NCBI GenBank assembly: GCA_046328715.1
Contig: JAXLWB010000046.1
Span: forward strand, 1-64,000
Length of the DNA stretch: 64,000 nt
Direction of reading: 5' to 3'
Source: JAXLWB01 sp046328715
GTDB lineage: Bacteria > Chloroflexota > Anaerolineae > Caldilineales > Caldilineaceae
The translations under genes and the position numbers were made by a program. Below are positions 44,901 to 51,923 of the stretch, one piece after another. Below the pieces are notes generated by a model that saw only the letters and a list, made by a program, of their open reading frames with translations, searched no databases and was not told the origin of the DNA. The first letter of the stretch is position 1; each line of letters begins with the position of its first letter.

Positions 44901-45232
44901 TCCGATAATGCTCGGATTTCCGATAAATCATTGGTCAGAAGATCATTGATACTTTTGAGTTGGACAGTGAGTCGGGAAGTGAGCAGTACTTCATGTGGTG
45001 CAAAGAGTTGATTGAGGTTAAAGAGCGCTTGGCGTAAGCTCAAGCGCGCCGATGTTTCGGCATAGCCCCACCACAACAGTTGCGCCAAATGTGTACGCGA
45101 GACGGGACTTTCTGCCTCCAATAGCAAATAGGCAAGCAGTGCCTGCACTTTCTCTGAGCGGAATCCAGAGATCGGTTCACCGTTACGTGAGAGATAAAAT
45201 CTATCGAGAAGATGAGCTCTAAAAACTGCCAT
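41972..45232 (-). CDS. Winged-helix/NB-ARC/TPR STAND regulator with shortened BTAD
   Basis: 1086 residues. The N-terminal winged helix (about 1-95, FRSEKVQALLAYLLLEAESPVSR) resembles those of the tandem paralogs, but only a short remnant of the BTAD follows (about 120-170, GYEFLDGFDVIDSAPFLSWLEKQR). The NB-ARC domain begins at about 190 (FTPFYGRQQEIEQ) with Walker A GEGGIGKT at 219-226 and LLLILDNFETL as Walker B. TPR repeats (about 600-1060) end the protein. It is only distantly related to the tandem pair. It should be an ATP-gated transcriptional regulator; the 5' palindrome abutting its ATG may be its control site. Confidence 0.87.
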   Translation of the reverse strand: MAVFRAHLLDRFYLSRNGEPISGFRSEKVQALLAYLLLEAESPVSRTHLAQLLWWGYAETSARLSLRQALFNLNQLFAPHEVLLTSRLTVQLKSINDLLTNDLSEIRALSDRDPATLKLSEWQTLEATLGYEFLDGFDVIDSAPFLSWLEKQRTEVKKLQCKIAELLPYKPKQKSVTPLLSLPKHNLPRLFTPFYGRQQEIEQVVQHILHPDLPLLVLLGEGGIGKTRLALSAAQAIIKQQEVQAATAQSVPFPDGVWFVPLANPSVTEPALAIASALIKELRLQLVGKESLVEQTLYYFERKSLLLILDNFETLIGGVDFILELLKRAKQLKLLVTSRQRLHLQAETIQRVEGLPIPNSAGEFAGDLHVEPFPSMQLFVERAMRTSDGFVLTRSNYTTVAAICNALHGNPLAIELAAAQTEHYTPVEILQALQNTSNALATDLHDLPLEHRSLRTVLDRSWRLLTNTEQEALALCSIFRQHFTAEAVEIILNLADETPLLQKMIDTSWLNSEVREGQTVYFLHEIVRDYAAYRRQELALDLCYQVQKRHADYYLQSVNALEKARQSTVFYQIITTIQHQLANVQAAWHWAVDEKQYELLEQSSQALALFYHLAGFFREGEKEFLAALATIQSEGASETNEIALPRERAYCMLFCSYSQLLVNLAEYASAAAKAEEAVVLASKLQSPRLTAIAMYRLAVSHLMAQERANAHQLLEQAFTLARQTDEKRIEVRCLLWLGNLALLDNQFDEAQRYGEEGIGLARHHQFPEIECELLNFLARIFTLTGKIVESRPLYEQALRIAQEMGSLRLQSTNLSGLGIAYDRLGDFVQAQAYYQESLQVFRETGDRNNQARVLGNLGISSDYLGDYASAYHYSEQCLQIWQELGARPQQTVVLVNLAMHTQHMGDYEAALDYANQALRVSQDTQNLSMQRYAWVAQGYALAMLRRYEEANSAYQEALQIAQKLKMLFMEIEPLAGLVQLGLQTGQLTQSVADYAATIAAFLQTDGLESLEEPMLVMATYYQYLHATENADASLWLDQAYQILMKRAEKIQSGLARTRFLQNVAAHKLLVDAWSALQITTARSTTA

Positions 45233-45251
45233 TTTTTGTTCTCAACAAAAA
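45233..45251. promoter_or_regulatory. Palindrome abutting the start codon of the third STAND gene
   Basis: TTTTTGTT and AACAAAAA are perfect 8-bp arms around CTC, immediately 5' of the ATG at 45232, with no Shine-Dalgarno site. It could be an operator or a 5' hairpin affecting translation. Confidence 0.35.
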
Positions 45252-45601
45252 GCCCAGAGTGCTGCTATCATATGTCAAGCTCAATGACTAAAATTTAGGG
45301 GCATCAAGAGAATTCATGGCAGCGTACGGGCGCGAAAGCGATTGAACCATTAACGAAAGCGCAACAGTCTGCCTAATTACGTTCGCTAATTGCTCGTGTT
45401 ATACCGCAAGTTTAAATCGAAACGTATCTATAGAAGCGATCTTGAACCAAAGGCGAGGACGTATCCATGGCTCGTAACGTGCTTCTTTGATCTCTGCAAT
45501 TTTAGCCCACTTGTTCTTACGAAGAATGTTGCAAATGAAGGAGATTCAATGCTCGTAACGATCCAATAACGGAAAGAATTGTAACCTAAACTGCGGTTGC
45601 A

Positions 45602-45639
45602 ATGGAAATGCAGGTGGGGATAACCCGCCACTCGCATTT
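45602..45639. repeat. GGAAATGC hairpin
   Basis: GGAAATGC at the left and GCATTTCC at the right enclose GGTGGGG and CCCGCCAC-like text, giving a mostly paired 38-nt hairpin. Confidence 0.45.
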
Positions 45640-45691
45640 CCCTTTTCAGATTAGACACCCATGCAGATCATGCACAACGAAGCATGAAAAT

Positions 45692-45764
45692 GATCGGTAC
45701 GCTGATGACGCTGATTAAGACGGATTTTTACCGATTTTATCCGCCCTTTATCCGCGTACCGATC
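45692..45764. repeat. GATCGGTACGC inverted repeat, 5' element shared by two genes
   Basis: GATCGGTACGC (45692-45702) and GCGTACCGATC (45754-45764) are perfect 11-bp arms. The 15-mer ATCCGCGTACCGATC (45750-45764) recurs exactly at 56753-56767, followed in both places by similar CTATT-TCA-ATCAGA text and then a start codon within about 30 nt. Confidence 0.6.
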
Positions 45765-45795
45765 CTCTACTATTCTCAAATCAGAAAGGAAGCCC

Positions 45796-46578
45796 ATGAT
45801 GAATACACCTTGTAACGGATTGCGCGCCCTGGTCACCGCTGGCGCATCAGGCATCGGTCGTGCCATCGCCGAAACGTTGATGGAACAGGGAGCACGTGTC
45901 CACATTTGTGACGTCGTTGCCGATCGGTTGGCAGCAACTGCACAGGCGTTGCCCGGCATCGGCACCACGATTGCCGATGTTGCCGACCCAGCACAGGTTG
46001 ATCAACTTTTTGCTGAGGTCACAGCTCATTTGGGTGGACTCGATCTGTTGGTCAACAATGCTGGTATCGCTGGCCCAACCGGACCGGTTGAATCGATCTC
46101 GCCGGAGCAGTGGAACCAAACGCTGGCGGTCAACATCACTGGCCAGTTTCTCTGCACTCGGCGCGCCGTGCCGCTGCTCAAAGCCGTTGGCGGCGGACTG
46201 ATTGTCAACCTCTCCTCGGCTGCTGGACTCTTTGGCTTTCCCAACCGCACCCCCTACGCCGCCTCCAAGTGGGCCGTGATTGGCTTCACCAAGTCGTTGG
46301 CAATGGAATTGGGCAGCGACAAAATCCGTGTCAACGCCATCTGCCCTGGCATAGTCGAAGGCGAGCGCCAGGATCGGGTGATTGCCGCTAAGGCTGCAGC
46401 GGAAGGACGCACAGTAGACGAAGTGCGCAGCCAGATCACGCGCCAAAATTCACTGCACACGTTTGTCCAGGCGCAGGACATTGCTAACTTGATTGTATTC
46501 CTCTGCTCGCCCACCGGGAGCAAGATTTCTGGTCAGGCATTGAGTGTTGATGGAGGGACGGAGACGCTTCGGACATAA
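45796..46578 (+). CDS. SDR family oxidoreductase
   Basis: 260 residues. TAGASGIGRAIAETL is the Rossmann motif, NNAGIAGPTGPVES the classical NNAG block, the serine is in NLSSAAGLFG, and the catalytic pair is Y154 and K158 (YAASK). SGQALSVDGGTETLR ends it. AAAGGAAG precedes the ATG, and a second ATG follows at once. It resembles 3-oxoacyl-ACP reductase-like or sorbitol/hydroxy-acid dehydrogenases. It heads a plus-strand group with an oxygenase-like and an NHL protein, perhaps a small catabolic unit. Substrate unknown. Confidence 0.88.
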   Translation: MMNTPCNGLRALVTAGASGIGRAIAETLMEQGARVHICDVVADRLAATAQALPGIGTTIADVADPAQVDQLFAEVTAHLGGLDLLVNNAGIAGPTGPVESISPEQWNQTLAVNITGQFLCTRRAVPLLKAVGGGLIVNLSSAAGLFGFPNRTPYAASKWAVIGFTKSLAMELGSDKIRVNAICPGIVEGERQDRVIAAKAAAEGRTVDEVRSQITRQNSLHTFVQAQDIANLIVFLCSPTGSKISGQALSVDGGTETLRT

Positions 46579-46623
46579 GTGATTGTGAACAGATTTTTCA
46601 CTCTCTACCTTTGAATCGGAATA

Positions 46624-46632
46624 TGTTATAAT
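46624..46632 (+). promoter_or_regulatory. Extended -10 promoter
   Basis: TGTTATAAT (TG, one base, TATAAT at 46627-46632), 53 nt before the ATG at 46686. No good -35 is seen, as is common for extended -10 promoters. Confidence 0.45.
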
Positions 46633-46685
46633 TTTGAAATCCACTTTTTCCAACAACCCCTATCTAGACGCAAAGGAGCGAACCC

Positions 46686-47516
46686 ATGTCTACAGCCTGG
46701 CAGCCTGCCGAGCCTGATGTGTCCACTGTCCGCAGCCAATTGTCCGACCCGTTACGAGCGCTGGCGAATGCGGAAATTCCAGCGATTGTGCTACGCGGCG
46801 CTTATAACCCAGAACATTGTGCTGGACTCTTGCGCCGTTTTCAAGGCTGGGGGTTGATCCATGACGGACTCGCATTCAACAGCGCGGACAAACGTACCCG
46901 CATCGATATTGGCACAAGCTTGGGCAACCGCGGGCACGATAAAGAAGCATTTCTCAGCCACGCCCCCTACACTCACGATCTCTTTCCCAAACTCTTCGCT
47001 GATTTTGATGACCCGGTTAAAACGATGTACGACGCGCTTGCCGCTCTGGCCAACGACAAAGTTGTGACCACTGCCTACGAGCCGGATGGTCGTCGTTATG
47101 GGCCAGCCATCTTTCGTGTCCATTATGAGACACACAGTTACATTCCGCATATCGACAGCGTGCGGCTACGCGAAAAGCGTACCAACTACGCCGTCTATCG
47201 CTTCGAACATCAGTTTGCTGGCATCCTCTGTCTGCAGAATGCTCGTCAAGGTGAACACAGCGCACAAACCATCATCCATCGCTGTCTGTGGACGCCTGAA
47301 ATCCAACCGCATCTGGCGGAGCGCACGTTCCATCAATATGCCGAAGAGAACGTCATCGAACAGGTTCAGATTGCCTTGTCCCCCGGCGACCTGTACTTCT
47401 TCAACACCTGCTGTGTTCACGAAATCCCACCACTCGATGGCGACGATCCACGCGCCGTGCTGGCGACCTTTATTGGTTACTCGCCGGACGACAGAGAAAT
47501 CTTCGTGTGGGCCTGA
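46686..47516 (+). CDS. Putative 2-oxoglutarate/Fe(II) oxygenase-like protein
   Basis: 276 residues. AAGGAG lies 8 nt before the ATG. I do not recognise a named family, but the C-terminal half has the layout of a double-stranded beta-helix oxygenase: H155-x-D157 in YIPHIDSVR, then a beta-rich stretch, SPGDLYFFNTCCVHEI with H245, and an arginine (R256) in RAVLATFIGYS that could bind 2-oxoglutarate. Thus the HxD...H iron triad is plausible. There is no signal peptide. It could hydroxylate a small molecule or protein; the SDR upstream and NHL protein downstream suggest a metabolic unit. Family assignment is inference from motif order. Confidence 0.6.
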   Translation: MSTAWQPAEPDVSTVRSQLSDPLRALANAEIPAIVLRGAYNPEHCAGLLRRFQGWGLIHDGLAFNSADKRTRIDIGTSLGNRGHDKEAFLSHAPYTHDLFPKLFADFDDPVKTMYDALAALANDKVVTTAYEPDGRRYGPAIFRVHYETHSYIPHIDSVRLREKRTNYAVYRFEHQFAGILCLQNARQGEHSAQTIIHRCLWTPEIQPHLAERTFHQYAEENVIEQVQIALSPGDLYFFNTCCVHEIPPLDGDDPRAVLATFIGYSPDDREIFVWA

Positions 47517-47554
47517 TGTTGTAATCGACAAAGCAGATAAACTTTGCACAAAGG

Positions 47555-47758
47555 GTAGGTGCGGCTTCGACGTGAGCTCTGCCGAACGGTTTGTAACCCA
47601 TACGCATCAAGGTAAGACGTTCCAACCGAAAAATGCCAGCGGAGTTGTGTAGAGGCGGTTCGCAACCGCCAGGCTAGGATCGACCGACCGGCGGTTGCGA
47701 ACCGCCTCTACCGCAAATTTTTTTAGCTTGATGCCAATGGGTTACAAACCGCACCTAC
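47555..47758. repeat. Nested inverted-repeat element (outer arms)
   Basis: The left arm is GTAGGTGCGG, a 23-nt insertion, then GGTTTGTAACCCAT and CATCAAG; the right arm (47727-47758) is its reverse complement without the insertion (CTTGATG, ATGGGTTACAAACCGC, then ACCTAC). Inside lies another complete palindrome (47649-47711). The whole is about 204 bp and resembles a MITE-like element that has received a second element. Confidence 0.65.
47649..47711. repeat. Inner palindrome with 22-bp perfect arms
   Basis: Arms 47649-47670 and 47690-47711 are perfectly complementary over 22 bp (GTAGAGGCGGTTCGCAACCG... at the left) around a 19-nt loop. The arms themselves contain the shorter palindrome-like GGCGGTTCGCAACCGCC, so it can fold in more than one way. 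Confidence 0.75.
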
Positions 47759-47819
47759 GAAGATGAAATGTCTATTTGTTTGGTCTATAAGTAGGCAACT
47801 CACATTCCACGCGGGCTGT

Positions 47820-47860
47820 TTTAACGCAAAGTCGTAAGGAAGCAAGGAAGCAAAGAAAAA
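47820..47860. repeat. ACGCAAAG-type intergenic repeat
   Basis: TTTTAACGCAAAGTCGTAAG and GCAAGGAAGCAAAG resemble the text at 25736-25776 (TTTTAACGCAACGGAGCAAA). It is followed by the AAAGGAG ribosome site of the NHL gene. Confidence 0.35.
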
Positions 47861-47890
47861 TAAAGGTTTACACTGGCAAAGGAGCATACT

Positions 47891-48754
47891 ATGCAATTCG
47901 GCGCAGGAAAATACAGATACGAATTGGTTGAAGGGTGGGGGAAATTACCGACAGGCTGGTCGTATGGTTGGGTACCTGGGATCGCCTGTGATTCGCATGA
48001 CAATGTCTATGTCTACTCGCGCAGCGAGCATCCACTGGTGATCTTTGATCGGGAAGGCAACTTCCTCGATTCCTGGGGCGAAGGAATTTTGCAGGATGCG
48101 CACGGCATCTTCATCGATGAGGAGGACAACGTCTTCTGTACCGAGCGTAACACTCATTGCGTCTTCAAGTTTGACCGTAACGGCAAGTTGGTGATGACCC
48201 TCGGCACGCCCAATCAGCCAGGTGCCAATCCGGGCGATCCCTTCAATCTGCCCACCGATCTGGTCGTTGCCCCCAATGGGGACCTCTACATTTCCGATGG
48301 CTACGGCAATGCCCGTGTTCATCACTTCACCGCCGACGGCAAATTACTCCACTCCTGGGGCGAGCCGGGTAAAGGGCCTGGTCAATTTGACCTTTCGCAC
48401 TGTGTCCGTATCGATCACCAGCAGCGACTCTGGGTCTGCGACCGTAACAACAGCCGCGTTCAGATCTTCGATTTGGCAGGCAACTTTCTGGATCAGTGGA
48501 CGGATTTGCTTGAGCCGGATCAAGTCTACTTTGACCCACACGAAGAGGTAGTTTATATTGCCGAGTTACAGCAACAGGTGAGCATCTATACTACCGATCA
48601 TCAACTCCTCGCACAATGGGGCGAGCGAGAGCGCATCGACCGTCCCGGCAGCTTTGGTGGCTGTCCGCACGGCATTTGGGTCGATTCCAAAGGTGATATA
48701 TACGTGACAGAAGTGCAGATCAATGGGCGGATTCACAAGTATGCACGGATCTAA
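47891..48754 (+). CDS. NHL-repeat beta-propeller protein
   Basis: 287 residues with six NHL-type blades, for example VPGIACDSHDNVYVYSR, AHGIFIDEEDNVFCTE, PTDLVVAPNGDLYISDGYGN and HGIWVDSKGDIYVTEVQ. This is the pattern of peptidyl-alpha-hydroxyglycine alpha-amidating lyase-like and lactonase-like propellers. There is no signal peptide, so it is probably cytosolic. AAAGGAG lies 8 nt before the ATG. Catalytic identity cannot be read; a lactonase or lyase in the same small unit as the SDR and the oxygenase-like protein is possible (inference). Confidence 0.85.
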   Translation: MQFGAGKYRYELVEGWGKLPTGWSYGWVPGIACDSHDNVYVYSRSEHPLVIFDREGNFLDSWGEGILQDAHGIFIDEEDNVFCTERNTHCVFKFDRNGKLVMTLGTPNQPGANPGDPFNLPTDLVVAPNGDLYISDGYGNARVHHFTADGKLLHSWGEPGKGPGQFDLSHCVRIDHQQRLWVCDRNNSRVQIFDLAGNFLDQWTDLLEPDQVYFDPHEEVVYIAELQQQVSIYTTDHQLLAQWGERERIDRPGSFGGCPHGIWVDSKGDIYVTEVQINGRIHKYARI

Positions 48755-48789
48755 ACTACCAATCTGGACAGGGTAAGGAGCGCCTCATC

Positions 48790-48820
48790 TGTTTAGAATA
48801 GTTTGACATTGTTTAGGAAA
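48790..48820 (+). promoter_or_regulatory. Possible feo regulatory region, 10-bp periodic repeats
   Basis: GTTTAGAATA, GTTTGACATT and GTTTAGGAAA follow each other with a 10-bp period (48791-48820), and the middle one contains a perfect TTGACA (48803-48808) that could be the -35 of the feo operon. The -10 (TACGAA) is poor. An iron-responsive repressor site is possible but does not match a Fur or DtxR consensus that I could recognise. Confidence 0.35.
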
Positions 48821-48904
48821 TGCAGCTACGAATTTGCGCCACCTTGACGGTGAAGTACCGATCAAGTTTCGTTACAGCCTTGGTAGTATCCAGGAAATTT
48901 GAAA

Positions 48905-49222
48905 ATGTCTGCGATGAGTCAACTGTTGCGCTATTTTGGTATCGCCCGTCTTGCGAACAAGCGGAAAGGTCAAAACGGTGAATCGCTTGTACCTCTTGCC
49001 TTGTCACTGGCTGGGGCTAGCGTTGGACAACCACTGCGTCTGGTTGCAGTACGCGCAGAGCATAAATTGGTCCACCGTTTGGCCGAACTCGGACTGACCC
49101 CTGGCGTGACCTTACGTATCGTACAAGATGCCGGCGGTCCGCTACTAGTAGCCGTGCGTGGTGCGCGCATTGCGGTCGGTCGCGACTTGGCGCAACAGAT
49201 TGAAATTGCACCGCTTGGGTAA
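48905..49222 (+). CDS. feoA: Ferrous iron transport protein A
   Basis: 105 residues from MSAMSQLLRYFG; AGGA lies 9 nt before this ATG. The SH3-like FeoA core is PLRLVAVRAEHKLVHRLAELGLTPGVTLRIVQDAGGPLLVAVRGARIAVGRDLAQQI-type sequence, with the hallmark RLAELGLTPG. It has an N-terminal extension of about 30 residues, longer than the usual 75-residue FeoA. It helps FeoB in iron(II) uptake at the cytosolic face. It is followed after 129 nt by the FeoB G-domain gene. Confidence 0.9.
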   Translation: MSAMSQLLRYFGIARLANKRKGQNGESLVPLALSLAGASVGQPLRLVAVRAEHKLVHRLAELGLTPGVTLRIVQDAGGPLLVAVRGARIAVGRDLAQQIEIAPLG

Positions 49223-49351
49223 TCGATTCTGTCATTCAACCTCTTCCGGGAAGGCACTGGCGCAAGAAGAGCTAAAGCAATTTACCATCCCCGGAAGAAG
49301 CTCACCTGAAAGTTGACTCGATAACTTGTGATGTTCCAAGAAGGAGAGAGG

Positions 49352-49873
49352 ATGCAAAAGCGGCTGATTGCACTGGCGGGTAATCCCAATGCGGGGAAGA
49401 GTACTTTATTCAACGCCTTGACCGGTTCAAATCAACATGTCGGGAATTGGCCAGGGAAGACAGTTGCCAAAAAAGAAGGCGTGTTTTACCTGGATGAATG
49501 CGAGATCACTGTGGTCGATCTGCCCGGCACCTACAGCCTTGCCGCCTATTCGCCCGAAGAGGTGATTGCACGCGAGTTTCTGCTTCAACAACGACCTACC
49601 CTCGTGGTCAACGTAATTGATGCTGCGAACTTGGAGCGCAATCTCTATTTAACCGTACAGTTGTTGGAGATGGGAGCACCGCTGCTGGTGGTGCTCAACA
49701 TGATAGACGCCGCCACGCAACTCGGTATCACGATCGATGAGAAACGACTCAGCCGGCAATTGCATTCCCCCGTGCTTTGTACCGTTGCGCACCAACAGGA
49801 TGGTGTAGAACAAGTGAAAAAGCAGATTATTCGGATGGTACGAGGTCAGGAGGAAACACTCCACCATGTCTAA
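49352..49873 (+). CDS. feoB: FeoB GTPase domain encoded separately
   Basis: 173 residues from MQKRLIALAG. AAGGAGAGAGG just before this ATG decides it over the ATG at 49328. The G motifs are complete: G1 GNPNAGKST, G3 DLPGTYSL, G4 NMID. The protein stops at the end of the G domain (EETLHHV), where a normal FeoB continues into the GDI helices and the membrane channel. The stop overlaps the next start by 8 nt (ATGTCTAA), and AGGAGG lies 12 nt before that start. It should bind and hydrolyse GTP to drive iron(II) transport together with the membrane partner encoded next. Confidence 0.9.
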   Translation: MQKRLIALAGNPNAGKSTLFNALTGSNQHVGNWPGKTVAKKEGVFYLDECEITVVDLPGTYSLAAYSPEEVIAREFLLQQRPTLVVNVIDAANLERNLYLTVQLLEMGAPLLVVLNMIDAATQLGITIDEKRLSRQLHSPVLCTVAHQQDGVEQVKKQIIRMVRGQEETLHHV

Positions 49874-51593
49874 CCCAAGTCTTGCCGCCCCTTTTGCAAT
49901 CGATTACGGTTCTGCACTTGAGGCCGAGATCCAATGCTTAGAAACAGCCATTAGCGCCTCTTCTACCATTCGTCAACACTTCCCCACCCGTTGGTTAGCC
50001 GTCAAATTGCTCGAACAGGACCGTGAAGTTCGCACCCGCATTATCGGCCTAACCGGCGGTGCCGCGCTGTTAACTCAAGCACAAGAAAGCTTGGCAAAGT
50101 TGCAACAGAGCTACGGCGAAGAGGTAGACGTGCTGATCGCCGACCAACGCTACCGCTGGATTCACGACTTGGTTGGTCAAGTCGTGCAGCGCTCCGGCAG
50201 CGAAGAGACCTTCAGCGACAAAGTGGATCGTCTCGTTACCCATCGTCTGCTGGGTGTGCCGATCTTTCTGGCCGTGATGTGGGCTGTCTTCAAAATCACG
50301 GCTGATGTCTCTGCTCCGTTGGTGGACTGGATTGATGGTGTGATCAGTGGCCCGATTACCCACTGGGCAACGTTGCTACTGAGTGTCGTTGGACTCAGTG
50401 ACAGTTGGTTTGCCAGTCTAATTGTCGATGGCGTGATTGCGGGCGTGGGCGGTGTGCTTGTCTTTGTGCCTGTGTTGATGGCCTTGTACATTGCACTTTC
50501 GCTGCTCGAAGAGAGTGGCTACATGGCGCGCGCCGCCTTTGTGATGGATCACCTAATGGCGCGCATTGGGCTGCAAGGCAAGAGCTTCCTGCCCATGTTG
50601 GTTGGCTTTGGCTGTACGGTGCCCGCCATCTATGCCACACGCACCCTGGAAAATGAAAAAGATCGCCTCTTGACTGCCCTCCTCACCCCTTTTATGAGTT
50701 GTGGTGCCCGCTTGCCAGTCTATGTGCTTTTTGCGGCTGTCTTCTTTCCTCAACACGCAAGCATCGTCATTTTTAGTATGTATCTGTTGGGAATCGTGGT
50801 GGCGGTTTTGATGGGTATGGTATTACGCAGAACGATCTTTAATCACAACGAGCACACTGCCTTGCTCATCGAGTTGCCAACCTACCATCGTCCGAATTGG
50901 CGCATCGTCTGGGCTCACACTTGGGAGCGCACCTATTCGTTCTTAGAAAATGCCTGGTCGGTGATTCTGATATCGAGTTTGGTGCTCTGGCTGCTAATGG
51001 CGGTTCCGATTGGGGCACAGGCAGGAAATTTTGGCCATACCGAGGTCAATCAGAGCCTCTTTGCCAGGCTCGCAGGCATCATTTCTCCGGTGCTGACTCC
51101 GCTTGGCTTTGGTACATGGGAAGCAAGTGGCGCTCTGATTAGCGGCTTTGTGGCAAAGGAAGTGGTAGTCAGCACCATCGCACAGACCTACGGCATTACG
51201 ACCCCTCCCACCGACGATCAACCGACCAGCGCCTTGCAAGACCTGGCCGAGATCGGTCGTAGTCTTGGCCAGGCGCTGCTCGATACCGTCAAAGCTGTTC
51301 CGCTGATTGTAGGCGTGGACCTGAGTGGCAGTGGCAATGATCCGCTGGCTAGCGATCTCCGCCAATCGATCCACGATGGCTTTGCTGCTTCAAGTGGAGG
51401 ACATCCTGGGCTGGCAGGGTTGGCGTTTATGGTCTTTGTGCTGATCTACACTCCATGTATGGTTGCCGTGGCTGCCGAACGGCAGGAATTGGGCAACAAG
51501 TGGATGTGGCACAGCGTGATTGGTCAATTGGTGCTGGCCTGGCTGCTGGCACTTGTCGTTTTTCAAGGTGGGCTGTTATTGGGATTGGGGTAA
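49866..51593 (+). CDS. feoB: FeoB membrane domain encoded separately
   Basis: 575 residues. It begins with a helical region matching the GDI domain (AIDYGSALEAEIQCLE, FPTRWLAVKLLEQD), followed by the transport domain with two Gate/Nramp-like repeats (GKSFLPMLVGFGCTVPAIYA and MSCGARLPVYVLF) and about eight to ten membrane helices. The GTPase domain is missing from this polypeptide and is supplied by the upstream gene. Together they equal a complete FeoB. The split lies exactly at the G domain/GDI boundary, so it looks like a functional gene fission rather than damage. It couples to feoC 4 nt downstream. Confidence 0.9.
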   Translation: MSNPSLAAPFAIDYGSALEAEIQCLETAISASSTIRQHFPTRWLAVKLLEQDREVRTRIIGLTGGAALLTQAQESLAKLQQSYGEEVDVLIADQRYRWIHDLVGQVVQRSGSEETFSDKVDRLVTHRLLGVPIFLAVMWAVFKITADVSAPLVDWIDGVISGPITHWATLLLSVVGLSDSWFASLIVDGVIAGVGGVLVFVPVLMALYIALSLLEESGYMARAAFVMDHLMARIGLQGKSFLPMLVGFGCTVPAIYATRTLENEKDRLLTALLTPFMSCGARLPVYVLFAAVFFPQHASIVIFSMYLLGIVVAVLMGMVLRRTIFNHNEHTALLIELPTYHRPNWRIVWAHTWERTYSFLENAWSVILISSLVLWLLMAVPIGAQAGNFGHTEVNQSLFARLAGIISPVLTPLGFGTWEASGALISGFVAKEVVVSTIAQTYGITTPPTDDQPTSALQDLAEIGRSLGQALLDTVKAVPLIVGVDLSGSGNDPLASDLRQSIHDGFAASSGGHPGLAGLAFMVFVLIYTPCMVAVAAERQELGNKWMWHSVIGQLVLAWLLALVVFQGGLLLGLG

Positions 51594-51597
51594 AACA

Positions 51598-51882
51598 ATG
51601 TTACGGGAAGTGTTGCAGGCGATTGAAAGCGCCGATGGTGCGGTCCATATCGGAGAATTGAGTCAGCGTTTGCGGATTGAGCGCAGCGCGCTGGAAGGCA
51701 TGATCGACTATTGGGTGCGCAAGGGCAAGTTGCAACTGCGCGACAGCGACGAAGCTGATGGCAGTTCAACCTCCGGTCACTGTGGTAGTTCCTGCACGGG
51801 AACGGCCACCTGTCACTTTGTGGCGAGAATGCCGAAGACCTTCTCTGTGCAGCTCACCATACCGCAGGACAAGTTACCATAA
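51598..51882 (+). CDS. feoC: FeoC-like winged-helix Fe-S protein
   Basis: 94 residues. The N-terminal winged helix (about 1-48, AVHIGELSQRLRIERSALEGMIDYWVRKGKLQLR) is followed by a cysteine-rich stretch with C62, C66 and C72 (HCGSSCTGTATCHF), as in FeoC where cysteines bind an iron-sulfur cluster. It starts 4 nt after the membrane FeoB gene, ending the feoA-B-B-C operon. It probably senses iron or oxygen and stabilises FeoB or tunes expression. Only three cysteines are in the cluster, against four in enterobacterial FeoC. Confidence 0.87.
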   Translation: MLREVLQAIESADGAVHIGELSQRLRIERSALEGMIDYWVRKGKLQLRDSDEADGSSTSGHCGSSCTGTATCHFVARMPKTFSVQLTIPQDKLP

Positions 51883-51923
51883 TCGATCCTCGTTCTTCAA
51901 AATGCCAGAAATTGTATCCACCT

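Larger units (their letters stand above)
45252..45795. other. Gene-free stretch with two repeat elements
   Basis: No supported gene; a 76-codon minus-strand frame at 45428-45658 lacks any family pattern. The word GCTCGTAACG occurs twice (about 45472 and 45553). A hairpin with GGAAATGC/GCATTTCC arms lies at 45602-45639, and a larger inverted repeat at 45692-45764. AAAGGAAG precedes the SDR start at 45796. Confidence 0.5.

Noticed and set aside
45428..45658. 76-codon minus-strand frame
   Set aside because: It runs through a palindromic repeat and lacks any protein-like pattern.
47555..47758. CRISPR-like repeat array
   Set aside because: The repeats are inverted and nested, not direct repeats with regular spacers.
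49840..49880. Simple frameshift between the two feoB parts
   Set aside because: The upstream frame ends at a domain boundary, the downstream ORF has its own ATG with an AGGAGG site, and there is no homologous sequence left over in the other frame; fission is the simpler reading, though resequencing would settle it.
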